From: Lingula anatina
Taxonomy: Eukaryota; Brachiopoda; Lingulata; Lingulida; Lingulidae
DNA: 60,000 nucleotides
NCBI RefSeq assembly: GCF_001039355.2
Contig: NW_019775192.1
Coordinates: forward strand, 179,230 to 239,229
Reading direction: 5' to 3'
The translations under genes were made by a program, and so were the position numbers. Numbering within the stretch: position 1 is the first letter of the stretch; every line of letters starts with the position of its first letter. Under the pieces are notes generated by a model. It was not told the origin of the DNA. It ran no database searches and saw nothing but the letters and a program-made list of their open reading frames with translations. Shown piece after piece: positions 46,085 through 59,773 of the stretch.

Positions 46085-48751
46085 ACTTAATAATCTACCT
46101 ACCATTTGCAAATAAATAAGGGTTACTCACAACACGTTTTTGTGTTTTATGTTTTGAATGGTTTGAACTAATTATTCTCACTTTTTATGTAGGAACACAG
46201 TACCTGATGAACCAGGAAAAGCGATTTTTTAACCCAAGGGAAGTAGAATGCCCTTGAGAAGGCATATCTTCTAATGTTTTAAGTTAAATCAGCGTGATAC
46301 CCTGGTTTTGTTTTCATGAAAAGACTATCATTGCGATACGCCTTTTTTTTTTAGGTCCAAGGTCTTATGAACACTCTATTTCACTAGTTAATTTCTGTGG
46401 TAAACTGGCCCATTCTGTACAAAATTTATCACAGAAGAAATATTTTCACTAATTATCAGGACTATGTCCACTGAAAAGGTCATTTACCATTTTTGCATTT
46501 CGGTACCTGAAGATCAAAATGAACATGGAACCGTTGTCTGGCATTCCCCAATGAACTTAAAACACGGAAAAGCCCCAGATTAACTCATTTGATAACCCAA
46601 GCGTATTATAGTCAAGGTGCCTAACTGCATAACACATTTTGAAACAAATTTTGGAACGGCGCAAGGAGTGAGGAGTGGTTGCTCAAGCTTTAAGTAATGG
46701 ATTGATGGGAGAGTGAATGGGCGGATGGGTGGATAGATAGATAAGTAGATAGTTGAACTGAATGACAGACACATGCTTGTAAATAAGCTGACAGAGATGG
46801 GGTGTTTAACCAAGGAATTACATATCTATTTCTTTGGTTTAACGTACCGAATATATATTTGCAATAATTTAAAAACTCTGTGATTAGCTTTGAAACCTAT
46901 TTTACGAGGAGAAAAAATATATAGATAGATTGGATAAATGAATGAATGAATCAATGGATGGATATTTAAGGGTATATGGACGGAAAGTCTGTAAACAGAC
47001 TGAGAAAAGATACACCAAAACACAATGGCGCTAATTCATATAAAATTATAATAAGAACTGCAAGATTAAGAAAGGTGAATTTTTCTGCTTAATAACTCAG
47101 CTATGCCCTCCTTTGTTTCTAGATGTCAAAAATTGAATGTCAACAACAAATTTTGCATGACTGCTCACAGTTTTTTGTGCTTACCGTATCCATGTAAAAT
47201 ACCCTTTTCATTTACATTTCCTTGGTTATTCAAGGAATGACAAAATGCCGATTTCTTGTTGCTTTAAAGATTTCTTTAAATCTAAATCCAAGATTTTTGG
47301 AAAGAATTCGATGACGTCAATTCCAGCGACGGTGTTTATGTTACCGATCAAGTCCATCTAACAGATTGCTCCTTGTTTAAGATTGTCAGTTGGCGTCAGT
47401 GCAAGCTGTGACACGGTGCCATCTGCTGCCTTCTTAGAATACATTATGTTCAGACTCGTTGAACCCTTCAAGGAAATAATCTGAATAACCACATGTTTCC
47501 GAGTAACTCATGAAAACATTATCTAACCTGATCGGTACAGCATATTTTTTTCATTAGATATGTTATTCGGGGTTACTAGTGCAACTCGTTGCATTCCAGG
47601 TTTAAACAGTGACAGGGTTTATTAAGGTTCCTCCGAACACGTACGATGACACGGGAGTTGCACTGCATGGCGTACATGTTGTACCCTTATATCTACCAAT
47701 TTAGTAGTGATAAAGTAATAAGAACGCGACGCTAAAGCTGAAAAATTCATATGTATGCGAATGTGCGCGCGGACGTACATTTCATCATGACAAATATAAA
47801 GCAAACGACTTGTAAATGCACACCTTTCCATCGCATCTGGCTAGTGCGCGCTTTTTTTTTCCATATCCATGTCAAAAATCGGGTACGTATCCACACGCAC
47901 TTCCGGACAAGCGGACGAGTGCGTACACTTGTACGCAGCGTGTCAAGATGTGTCGTGTTACCGACATATGAACAGCTTACTAACTTGTTTACGCGATCAA
48001 CGGCTTGCATAGGCATTACTTTGAAACGTGCGGCATCCAAAGAACGTAAAATTATCTGCATGTTTCTACCATAAAGTTATGCATACCAGTAGTTTGGAGA
48101 GAGGTAAGAAGTGATGCAAAAACGAATATACAGTATAATACGACGACAGATTACCACAAGATGTTGCTTAACATGTCGTACATGTCTATCAGCGAAGCCC
48201 AAAAATGATCCCAATAAGAGGGTTTTAATATTTTGTATTGACAGGTAGGATTTAGATTCAGGTGGGTTTTTTGTGCCTTTGTGTGTTTATACAGAGTTTC
48301 ATTATTCAATATTTCTAAAGTTATGGGAACTTAAAGCAGATTGTTGCTTATAGGATTTTTTGGGAAAAAGCCGTTTGTAACGCATTACAATTATTTTCAG
48401 TGATGAAAAAATCGGGCCTGCATGGGGAAATAAGAATGAACCATGTCTTTCATTACACACGATGGACCTATAGTGAATCTTGGAAAGACCAAAACAAATA
48501 GTTCTGGTAAGTATTCACGAATCAGACTCTCTCTCTCTCTCTCTTTCGTAACGCTGAGAATCCAGCCGTTGGGTCAGGCAAAATGCATTAACTGAAGAGT
48601 AAAAAACGTCATTTCGTTATGCGATATAGGTACTTACTTAGCGGACATATGTTAGGCGTGTTTGACGTTTAGTGGGCTTTTTGAAAAGGCCAAAACAACC
48701 AGATGTTTAATATGTTTTGGAAATTATTCAAGAGTCGTTCTTTCTCTCTTT

Positions 48752-48782
<31 letters not shown>

Positions 48783-51744
48783 TCGCGCGCGCGAGGATGT
48801 AACTACATGTATATTATATATATTGGCAGCAGCCCGTTCACGCATCCAATTAAACAGGCCATACTTTCGAAAAAAAAGGCAAAAGAAAATGCAGAAAGGT
48901 GAGAAGATCAGCAGGCAACATTCGAATGGTCAAAGAAAATGAGATTTTCCCACCTGCGCTGACATAAAGGTCCCGAAATAGCGGGATATGAATCAAAGCT
49001 TGGCATGACCGTGTGTTGGTCTAAAAGAATCTTATTTCATTTGATAGGGAACAGTGATTTACATTTTGACCCATTAAAGAGTATGATCTTTTTCTTTGCC
49101 CGGTACTGGCAGGGGTAATTGCCCAGACCGTAATCGTGTTTCTCAGCTAAATAAGATTATATATTGGGCTAACAGTGAATTGGGTCCAGCTGTAATGAGT
49201 AAGTATAGCATGGCATTGGTTTGTTTACTTGTTATTTTTTGTACCATCATGTTATGTTGGATTAAATGAAAGAATGCATGTAAATAATTTTTCAAACACG
49301 GAGGCTTTCCTACAAAAGAACCATGTATCAAAATTGCTGTATAGTGAACAATTGCTTCAAACCGATACGGCATTATAGCATGTAATAACTCAGAATTGAA
49401 ATGTTTGTATGGCTTGGGGTACCAGTTCCCACATAAACATAAGCAAACGTTTACATTCGTCAGAATGCCAGTAACAACCATTAGGAATTTCTGATGTCTT
49501 AACAATGGATAGCCTCACATTAGTTCAAGGTTCTAAATTACGGCGCCAAATGGCTTACATTCTCCTGACACGGTTGTGAGATACCTGAGACTACTTAGCC
49601 TGATAACCCAACTCTATGTAATTGGGAGCGTAAAACATTTGTTTAGCTTTGTTTGAATGAGAAGGATATTGGATCCAGAAATTTGGTGCGAGTTTTTACT
49701 GGCCACAAAAAGAGAAAACTCGCTCTTTCTCACCCGGAGAGAAATACTGTGTAACCTTTGTCTGATACAATTTACACGCATCCGTTTTGAAGCAGTTTTT
49801 TCAGACATTCGAGTACAAAATGTAAGCATAATTAAATTGAAAAGGGGCATGCCAATCGCTAATGTCAATTGTAAAGGCTAAGCACTGAACACAATCACAT
49901 TATTGTAACTAGCAAAGCAAATAAGCTTTCTTGCACTGAGATAACAACTGTTTTTAGAGAGGAGTACCGCAATGCATTATTTCTTTTAGCGAGCTCAACT
50001 CCCCGTGGATCATTTTTTACACGGTTAATGTACCTGTCTACACTGTGGTAGAATTCCTTAAAGAACGCGGGCGCTTGTTACATGTCTACATGGTGCCCTT
50101 AATGTACTTCCCAGTCATAGCCTGTAGTTACGTGCAGTTACTCCACGTAGGGCCATTCACACTACATAACATTGCACCGTTCGTGAATCGGTCTAAAATG
50201 TTTACAAAGTTAGGGTTGCTCATCGTTTTGTGTTTTGTAACACTTTAAATCCACGGTATTGTATGACCAAAAGACTGAAAAATGTGAGATTGGAAAAAAA
50301 AAACAGAGCAAGAACAATCAAACTGTAATCACATTCTAAGATCATTCAATCGGTTCTCTCAGGAAACAATGGAGTGAATACTGTTATAGTTCAGTGATAG
50401 TTTGGTCAATTATTTTCTGTAAAAGAACCAATTGGCGCCCAGAAAGTGGCGTAAGTGGCTAAGTATTACACGAGCCAATAAACCGCAAGTACCGGCCTCA
50501 TCCGGTTCTTTTTTTTTTTTTTTAATCTTTTTGGATCAACTGAGATCCCCAAAATTGCATGCATGTTAACTTCACGGAGCGGATGATAAGACAGAAACAA
50601 ATATTTTCTATACGCGTAACAGGTATGCAAACCTATCATTCACTACATCTGACATATTGGACTTGTTCATGAATGAAAGGTAAACCGTTATGTCAATTTC
50701 AATATGGGGATATAGCATGTGATCTCCTTTAAATTGTCATTAAAAGAGATTGAGTGGGACATTCATCATTATCTTGAAAAGCCCTCACCTGACCACTCCC
50801 TTATCTCCGCCAGCACCTGTGCTCGTCTCCTGCCTATGATAAACGAGAACGCTAGCTGTTTTTGCTACTTACTCCACTGGCACTAGAAAGGTGATTCGAG
50901 GTAATTTTGCTGAAACGTATTTTGCAACGCTTTTAACCTCTGATTCCTTTTTCATTTTGGATAACTGTGTTGAAATGTTGTTTAATAGCTTTTAACTCGA
51001 GCTGTCAATGCTTCTTCTGTACATTCCAGGAGAAATACGATTCTTTCCAATTTCGCTAAAAAGTAATTAGCGATTTTTTTCGTTTATGTACTTTTTGCTT
51101 TCTCCTTTGTTCATTTAGGTAATTTTGTTGAAATTCGTTTCAAATGATAGCATTTTTGTCTAGTTATTGGTGGCAGTGGCAAATTAAACAGTTCTTATAT
51201 TTTGCCTTGTGTGTTTGCTATATGTATTCTGCTGCGATGTTTTGCAGAAATGTTTAGGTAGATTTCTACCTGAACTCTTGCTGTTTTTCTTGTTAACTCC
51301 ACTAGAAAGAGTTTTGAGTCAATTTTATCAGAATGTAATTTTTTAACCGGTGGGAAAGAGATTAGATAAAGGCAGGCCCCTTGTTGCTATTTCTTGTTAT
51401 GTGTGATTTATGTTTACTTTGATTCCATCCTACTGTGCAGAAAAAAACCTGTTGGTAATTAAAGAACATTTTCTTATTTAACGCGACGCTGATCTTACAT
51501 TTAATGGAGGTCGAGGATTTTGATTTGTAACTATCTAAAATAATCTTGACAGCGTTGGAATGCAGGCTGTTGATTATTTCTCGGAAACTCTATGAATGAA
51601 TTATTAAAAATGCCTTTCTTCTTACACTCTTAATCTGCCTAATTTTAGTTTTCTCTTTTCTTTCTTTTTTTTTTCTTATAGTCATTGAATTAATTTTTCT
51701 TCCTTTCTTCCTCTCTCTCTCTCTTTTTGTCCCTACAGTGTTTC

Positions 51745-51830
51745 TGTCTATCAATCCATCTATCTATCTTTCTATATCTATCTATCTATCTATCTATCTG
51801 TCTGTCTGTCTGTTCTTCAGTCTGTCTGGA
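51745..51830. repeat. (TCTA)n/(TCTG)n tetranucleotide repeat
   Basis: TCTA repeats grading into TCTG repeats, preceded by a long CT/T-rich stretch from about 51650. Confidence 0.9.
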
Positions 51831-53477
51831 TCACTTTTTAAAACTTCATTTCATTTCATCTTTATCTATGTATTTTCGATATTTATGTTTTCTTTTTTTT
51901 TTCTATTTTGGCTATTTTTTTTCGGACCACATTCCTAGCCCATGTCATACAAGCTGCAGATTAACACGCTACACAGACCTGAAAATTTCTCTCATTTGAA
52001 GTTGATACAATCTGGTAGATTCACTTTCACCGTACATGCCCTAAAACATCCAGTTAGAGTAAACAGTATTAAGGGTATCTGTTCAAACATCTGTAAAATT
52101 TGGCAAAAGTTCAGTTGTATTTGACCTTATCCGAGCAGCCCCCTCTTGAGTCTTTGACAAGTTGCATTAGCGACATTGTAAACCAATATATACCATACGG
52201 CGACCTTGCGAACTGTGTCAGGAACGGTTTGTTTCGCCACAAAAATGAGAGGTCTTGTTTAAACCCGCTCTTTCTCCAAGGTTCACGCTTCGTTCTCTTT
52301 AAAGCCAAGGCAAGGATGTTTCTCAGCATTTGTTCATGTTACATCAGTTGGAACAAGTGATTGGAGGTAAAGTACAAGCGGTTAGTTAGTTTGGTTTCGA
52401 CTGTGGTATAACAACAAGTCATGTAGATTGTGGAATCACGAAATCCTTTGGGCCGTTTAGAAATAGGATGATTGATTCATGAATTTATTTGTCGATTTTG
52501 CTACAGAAAGGGCTTTTAGTTATTCATTAATAGTTTTCATTGTGTAATAAGAGTTATCCTTTTACACAAAAGTAATTTTATTTTGTAAAGGAGTTTGGAT
52601 GTATACTCACGTTCCATCTCACACACATAATCAAGTAGCTCTGGTTGACAGGTAGAATACTCAAACAGGACAGATACAGTGTAACCTGTATTTCAGCACA
52701 GTGTCGGGCACTCTACCCACCAACACGTTACCTATTGAAACAACATGCCTATGAAAATATTTTAAAGGTAAGTTTCCGATGAAAAAGCTGAGAGCCAGGA
52801 TGAGAAACGTGTTAACAGGAGTGGACATAAAACCTAAATAGCACCAGAAACTTTTTTATTCGTAGTTTTTTTTCTGTCAAGTTTGTCATAACAGGCAGGT
52901 TCTCTGTCTAAAACACTAATGTGATAAAAAGATGCAACATTTGCTGATATTTTATAGATAAATAAAGGGTCAAGATGTAATAAGTTATATTATTTATTAT
53001 TCTTCTCTCTTGATTTCAGATACAAAATTATGTTATTATGTATGAATATTGAATAATTCTTGATATTTTAAATTTCGGTAAAGCTGAAAGGCATCAAACA
53101 TGGTATCATTGTTGCCTTCCCAACTTCATTGCAGATACCCCGTAATAATATCAAAAGACATGTTGTATCCCTTTGTTTCAACGAAATTAATACCCAGTCA
53201 AATGTGTAACCATAACTGCTGACTCGGTATATGTCAGTTGCAAAAAGAAATTGTATTAATAACGTGTTTAAAGGGCATATGTAACTTTAGAAGAATATAG
53301 TACAATGGTCCGTGTCATAGTGGCATAGTGGTTCCTGAAGATTATTGAGTAAAGGTCTTGGCCGAGCATTAATGCCGTATACGACACCTTTAATCCGCAT
53401 ACTATCATCAAATAAAGCACTCATAGGAAGCCTCAAAAAACGATAAGAAATAAACGTCTGCATTTAACTGCAACCCC

Positions 53478-53479
<2 letters not shown>

Positions 53480-53518
<39 letters not shown>
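53480..53518. repeat. (GA)n microsatellite
   Basis: About 38 bp of uninterrupted GA. Confidence 0.95.
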
Positions 53519-53520
<2 letters not shown>

Positions 53521-53716
53521 TAAAGGTATTCCATGCGGAATTTTTGCGGATGAATCATTTACGGCGTCATTTACCTCACACTTAGTTTTACGTTTTATAC
53601 AATCTCCAACTAAATTATTCACTTTTACACGTTAGACCAGCATATTTTCAAAATATTAACATCAGGAACTTGAGTTTTTTTTTTCTGATTGGGAAGCATA
53701 AGTAGCTTTGCGGGGT

Positions 53717-53718
<2 letters not shown>

Positions 53719-53751
<33 letters not shown>
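53719..53751. repeat. (CA)n microsatellite
   Basis: About 32 bp of uninterrupted CA. Confidence 0.95.
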
Positions 53752-53753
<2 letters not shown>

Positions 53754-54731
53754 TTAATAAATGGGAACTTTTCGCAAAGTATACCTTTAAGGTTGGAGGC
53801 AACCTGTATTGTCCATATTTTCTTCTCAGTTGGGAATGAAAAAAAGGCAAAAACACAGTTTAGTTTTCAATAATGTGATTTGTCCAGCCATGACTGAGAG
53901 CTCCGAAAAAATAAGAAAGCTGGCAAACCACTTGCCTGTAACTTCTTTCTTAATGTCTTGTCATCAATGGTATGAACTAAACTGGTGTTAAACTCCATTT
54001 ATATGTTTGCTAACACAAATATTTATATCCATTTGACGTTATATGTTTATACCTGTTGAATGTTTAAAAAAACATTACGAGTTAAGTCAGACCTAAAAAG
54101 GAATTAAACATCCTCCGCCTATGGTTTCAATTCACCATAGATCTTTGTGAGATCTAGTTAATGCCAAATTTTAATGCCACGAAAGGTATCGAATTGCGTA
54201 AATATCTTTGTTGTAAAATAGTTTTTATCAAAACACCTTATCTATCATATTGGATCGAGCACTGTGTCTCCCTAATTTAATGTTTTGAAAAACCAGAAGC
54301 ACAAAAAGAAACATTGAAGCAGTTATTGCTTCCAAATTGCCGATGGAATACAAAAAGGAATCTGTATAAAGGAAGGAAAATAATAGATCGTTTTCCTTTA
54401 GGCAAGTTTTTTCTTTAAAGTATTTACTCAAAATAGAATACACTAAGTAAAAAGATCTATTTAATGAACACAGTTTGCTAACGGCGGTTTTTCTTACATG
54501 CTCCCATTTTGCCAAGGATTTGCTGCAATAGGCATATCTAAATAAGATTGTCGTTGTTTTTTCTGTTACAAAATTGAAAACTTCTAGACTTTACGTGTTT
54601 CTTCATAAGAACTTTTAGGGAATCATTTATTGATCATGGGTTGTAAATGATCCAAGTGCCTCTTTGCTTCTGCGTAGTCATATTGTTGTAAGTATTCACC
54701 TAGCTGTTGAGTCTAGTTTCAGAAGTTCTAA

Positions 54732-54937
54732 AACCCTCGTTACACTGGACGGCGTCCTTTCTGCGTCCCGTAGTACGGCCCCGTTTGGGAATAAAAAATA
54801 ATTCTTTACGTGCCGTCAACTTGCCGATCATTGAGCATTCATTCTGCAACCAAATCGATACTTGTGTCTCCTATCTACGATAGTTTCATGGCCGCACAAA
54901 GGATGCAGAAAGGACGCCGTCCAGTGTAAAGGGGGTT
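54732..54937. mobile_element. Palindromic MITE G (206 bp, probable TAA duplication)
   Basis: Arms ccctcgttacactggacggc and gccgtccagtgtaaaggggg are inverted near-copies of about 37 bp. Flanking TAA on both sides (54729-54731 and 54938-54940) suits the 3-bp TWA target of PIF/Harbinger elements, although the A-rich edges leave one or two bases of doubt. Confidence 0.7.
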
Positions 54938-55714
54938 TAAGGTCTACACAAGTTACTTTTCCCGAGGCGTGTTTCCTATAAATGGATATCAATAACCTTA
55001 CAAGTGAGATTTGAAAGGTAAACGGTGTTTTTCTGTCATGGTTATATATCAAGTTGGCAGCGACGGAAAATTTTCTGAAGCCAAATGTGCGCTTAGCACG
55101 ACATATTTATAAAGATGACGAATGGCAATGTTTTTGACACACCTTTCTTATGCTGTTTCTTAGAAATGCCTGATGGCCACAGTAATCATGTCTGATTTTT
55201 ACATTTCATCAGTAAAACTTCATCAGCAACATAGGCAGGCTTCGCCATTTCATACACATTTGTTCCAGAGCAGTGCTTATAAGGATTTCCTGTGAAATAT
55301 GGTTTCATCGTTCATAAGACACGACGACATCTTATAAGTGTTGAAAATCAACGACTTGATGTTGGATTTTAAAAAAATGCGAGTGCATGGATTTAGACAC
55401 CTTCCAGAACGGCTTAACCAGGTGTACTGTTAGCAAACCTTTCACGGTGTCAAAACACGTTCGATGAAATGTACAAAAAGCATGCAAACAAATAACTTAT
55501 ACATGTACTTTGCTTGCTGCAGAAAACATTTCAAAGGTGCAACAATATAGGAGGAGTTGAGGTAAATTAGAATAGTCTGTCCGGCCTCAGTACACATGTT
55601 TGTATACTTTCACATGTGATTGCTCGTAGCATTTCGTTCAAGAAATGTTTTCACAAGCATAGCTCTTGCTGAGATGCGAATAATACCACTTAGAGCGATT
55701 GTTTCTTTTTGCAG

Positions 55715-55827
55715 ATGTCTGGACAAATTCAGTAATGACCTAAAAAGAGGGTTCACATGCTGAAGATCAAGCCACTATCCAAGGGACTTCAGCCGTAGTG
55801 ACTGGAACCAAGTTCCACGGAGTCAGA
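55715..55827 (+). promoter_or_regulatory. GPCR 5' UTR with two upstream ORFs
   Basis: An acceptor (tttctttttgcag) precedes 55715, so a non-coding exon lies upstream. Two short ATG-initiated ORFs come before the receptor start: 55715-55735 (six codons and stop) and 55757-55798 (13 codons and stop). Such ORFs commonly lower translation of the main frame; an effect here is inferred. Confidence 0.5.
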
Positions 55828-58800
55828 ATGGTTCCTGCGACGGCTGTGTTTGTGAACATTACAAATCACATAACACGCGAAGAACCCAACACTGTTGATG
55901 GATTGGAAACAATAGGGATGGATACCACCACTTTGTCAGGAAATGCCTCAAATAATGTGACAGAAATACCATATTTTATAGTACCTGGATATGTAACGGG
56001 TATATTGATTGTCTTGTACTCGGCCATCACTGTATTGGCAATAGGTGGGAACTCTCTAGTATGCTATGTCGTATTGGCGTATCAAAGGATGCGAACTGTC
56101 ACAAACTATTTTATCGTCAACCTGGCAGTGAGTGACATTTTGATGGCAGTTTTGTGTATTCCGTTGACTTTTGTCGCAAATATCTTACTGAACTACTGGC
56201 CATTTGGCGCATTGCTCTGTCCTATTGTCTTATACGTACAGGCTGTGTCAGTATTTCTGAGCGCCTTTACTTTAGTGGCGATAAGCGTAGACAGATATGT
56301 TGCCATTATTTATCCTCTTCGGAAGCGTATGACAAGCAAAATGGCCGTCATCGTCATTGCAAATATCTGGTTTCTGTCCCTGGTTGTCCCTTTACCAACA
56401 GCAATATTGTCAAAAGTAGATGAAGATAACAAATGCTACGAACATTGGCATGACTGGACACAGAGGTTCCAGTATACGGCAGCAATCATGGTCTTACAAT
56501 ACGTTCTGCCTCTCTGCGTCTTAAGTTTTACCTATCTAAGAATTGGTGTTGTAATTTGGGTGCAAAAGATTCCTGGGGAGGCCCTCAATAACAGGGATCA
56601 AAGAATGGCAGCTTCGAAGAGAAAGGTAAGCAACGTGAACATTGTGCATGCTAATCCTAAGAGACAATAGATTCTTTTGACAAAATGCTTGGTTTATCCA
56701 ATCATTATAAATTCGGCTAGCGTTTCTTGTTTTAATTATATGATTCCAAGACAAGACAAGACCACCTCTATTAGAAATTGTATCATCTAGGGAATTTTTT
56801 CCTAAAAACGCTTATTCTCAGTTCCGAGTCACAAATGTGATTTTCCAGTGCGCGTCTGCAAGTGTTTTATCACCAGTTGCGCAACAGGTGTGGATAGTTA
56901 TTGCAACCTAAACAAACGTTGGAAGCTTTTTAAAGGAATAACAAGTCAAATTATATGACACCCCTAAGAAGGGGGGGTACCTTTTTAATTTTACGTAAAT
57001 TATGTAATTGTAATCAAAGAGGATAATTTAACAAGATCAGTCGGGATCTACCGGTAGAATATATTATTATGTAAGTACGTAAATGGCCGAAGGCCAAAGG
57101 TTGCGCAGTGCATATAAGATGAAACTTTTACATTTGTTTAATTTATTTTTAGTTAAAATTCTCCAAACTAAATGAAATAGTATGTAGTTTTTATTTCAGT
57201 TGTCTTCTAAACGTAACAGGGCGCTGGATTAATGTGATTAATTTGATAGCGACCACTGTTTCTGCCTGACGCTAGCTATAGGGCCTAACCATGCATGTGC
57301 TATGGCAAGTTGCGGTCATCTTGTTTTCTTTTTTCAAAATAAGCAGATTTCACGCTGTTACACACTTCTTAACAACCAGATATATATCATAGGGGTAATA
57401 AGTATGTGGAAAACACTGAGAAGCAAACTTTATCTGATAACGAACATTATATTTATGGCCATTTTATATAGTTAAAACCCAGGAATTTTCATGGAAAATG
57501 GAGGCCATCTTGGGTTTTCTCAAAATGCCAAAGAACGCACACTTTTTACCGACCATTAACATATATTATAGGGATATTGAAGCTGTGGAAAACACCGAGA
57601 AACAAACATAATTTGATATTGGGCACTCTTTTTCCTAGTAGTAGTAGTTGATACCCATGTACGTGTATTCGCAGGACATCGGCGACCAAGGATACGTGCT
57701 TGTTACCACCAGATATGTATTGTTGAATTTGTTGGGATTAAAAGGGTGAGGAATCCACTGAGAAAAAATTCATCCGCCTGGCTATTAGCTGAGCTTACTG
57801 GAATAAGTATATCCAAACGTTCCATTTTACGATATTTATCTAGTATAATCATCACACCCGTGTGTTCAAAATCGTCGCAGTCAATGTCTTAAATGTAATT
57901 CATTTATTGAAATTCTAATGCACTTTGACGGTTGGCGTACCTTATCAGCTACGTTAAAGGTTTTAAATGCACAGAACATCTGAACCATTTGGAAACAGTA
58001 AAAACTGATAGACACCCATCCCAAGGATTGGCCATGTTTAATCTGTTAGGTTAACTTGAACCACACGCCTCTACCTGCGTGCTGACGCATGCGTTAAATA
58101 GTAGCAAGTTTTTACTTTGCTCAAAGACCAAAGTGTAGAGGGAATAAAATTACAGTGATAGTTATTGTTTTCCAGTGTGTTTCTATGCATTATTTAAAAT
58201 TAAGAGCAGTGTAACCAATTTGTTACCTACATGGCCCTTTCTCCTGCAACCTAAACTGCTATATTTGCACAAGCATGGTTCTTTTATTGTTTGCATACAT
58301 TCAAAATGCATTGCATTCTATGAATAAAAAGGTATTCTCAGCGTTAACTGTTCGATGAATATGCCCATCCCACATGATATAGACATTCTTCGGATTGGGT
58401 CTCACTTTTCAAATGCAGCTTCTCTGAAGTGTTAGCCATGTTTTCGTGTTAGAAACCAGGCGCAATATTTCATGTAAAGGGACAAGCATATGATTTTAAA
58501 GACGCGTTTTTACTTCAATCACTTCTTATTGAACAAGGAAAAATACTTTTCCATCTTTTTTAACAAATATATACCATGATTTAACGTCGCCAAAATCAAT
58601 CTAATTCATCACTCTCCTGACGAGCCTGGCCACCAGTTTGGCAACGTTTGGAATCACGGTCAGTGCTCGAAGTGATGACGGAGTTTGAAAATCCCATGCT
58701 TTAAGCATGGGTAAATGATTTTTTTAATTATCTTAGATCTTATGTTATGGCAAGTGCTAGGAAAGGAGGATCAAAGATTGGCTTAGTCAGAGAAAAATAC

Positions 58801-59514
58801 TGTTTACTCCAGGAAAATTCGTAAAGCATGATTTTTTGGCGGAGAAACCTATGCTGCACAGTATTGGTTGGACTACCAGTCTACCACTAATTTTACGTGG
58901 GTCTAAGTAGACTAAAATTTTTGTCTGAAAGATAAGATCAAATTTCTTTTTCTGAAAAAGACCCTTGATCATATCTTTTTTTCTTTCAGATGGTGAAAAT
59001 GATGATAACGGTTGTCTCCCTGTACGCCATATGCTGGCTCCCTCTCCACGCTATAACCTTGATCGGCGATCGTCATCCAGGTATCTATTTTTATAAATAC
59101 ATTAATCTCATCTGGATTTCCATACACTGGCTGGCAATGAGCAACTCCTGCATCAACCCGATCGTGTATTGCTGGATGAATTCAAAGTTTCGTAATGGAT
59201 TTCGTTTTGCGTTGCGGTGGTGTCCGTGTTTTAGAATTGATCTGCGAAGGGCAATGTCGGATCGACTAAAGAGTGCCCAAAATGGAGGTTCAAGACGCAC
59301 AAGTGTAAGAAACTCTGTGGCTTTAACGCTGTCGAATTTCTCAAGTTACAGGAAGCATTCAGAGGATTCTCCCGTGCATTTGGCCAATGGAGATAGGCGG
59401 CAAGCTAACAGAGAAGAACGTAAATTAGGATGTTTAAAAGAGTATATGACGCGTCGGCCCAGTCTTGAGAGTCCAGGACGCAGTTGTAGTATTGCTGACA
59501 GTGACAGTCGATAA
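55828..59514 (+). CDS. Class A GPCR, luqin/RYamide (NPY-like) receptor type
   Basis: Two exons, 55828-56625 (donor AAG|gtaagc) and 58990-59514 (acceptor ctttcag, stop TAA), joined in phase 0; 440 residues. ATG at 55828 is the first in frame. The extracellular N-terminus (1-50) has several N-glycosylation sites (NIT, NAS, NVT). TM1 has GNS (75), TM2 LAVSD (99-103), TM3 ends in DRY (155-157), Cys131 and Cys203 should form the conserved disulfide, TM6 has CWLP (281-284), TM7 has NPIVY (322-326), and Cys344/Cys346 may be palmitoylated. NYWPFGALLCP and YVQAVSVFLSAFTLVAISVD are typical of RYamide/luqin and NPY/NPFF-like receptors. Ligand is inferred to be an amidated neuropeptide. The intron falls in the third intracellular loop. 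Exact orthology needs a phylogeny. Confidence 0.88.
56626..58989 (+). other. Intron of GPCR gene
   Basis: 2.36 kb, no coding exon seen. Contains a degenerate tandem repeat at 57308-57625. Confidence 0.8.
57308..57625. repeat. Degenerate tandem repeat in GPCR intron
   Basis: Two decayed units about 190 bp apart, each with a catcttg-ttttct stretch, then a tataggg motif, then gtggaaaacac-gagaa-caaac. An old duplication or two copies of one dispersed element. Confidence 0.55.
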
Positions 59515-59767
59515 TGTTATATGATAATGTTATATATGAGTTAAATTGTTAGATGAACAAGACATTATTGAAATATTATAATGCTTTATATTATTAGTAT
59601 ATCACGTAAGTTGACAACCACTGACTGTTGTGGATATCCCTATATGCCCTTTGTAATTTTCAATGTTTATAGACATTTAGCCTACAGTTAGAAGCAAAAT
59701 ATGCTTATTTTATTTATTAACTAACATAGTCTGTTCGATTATGCGTTGATGTGTACATTTGTCAGCG

Positions 59768-59773
59768 AATAAA
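59768..59773 (+). terminator. Polyadenylation signal of GPCR gene
   Basis: AATAAA about 250 bases after the receptor stop codon; the rest of the window to 60000 shows no gene. Confidence 0.5.

Larger units (their letters stand above)
41680..55714. other. 14-kb region without recognised host gene
   Basis: Between the testican start and the GPCR 5' exon. ORFs here are short and lack domain-like sequence. A strong donor-like CTACGATTTTTAAAG|GTAGGT near 43971 could belong to a plus-strand non-coding first exon, for example of the GPCR, but no partner can be shown. Listed separately: retroelement remnant, microsatellites, MITE G. Confidence 0.5.

Noticed and set aside
47747-48074. Overlapping 104- and 107-residue ORFs on opposite strands in a CpG-richer stretch
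   Set aside because: Complementary reading of one GC-richer region; no domain, splice or codon support on either strand. The local CpG richness could be a regulatory region but nothing confirms it.
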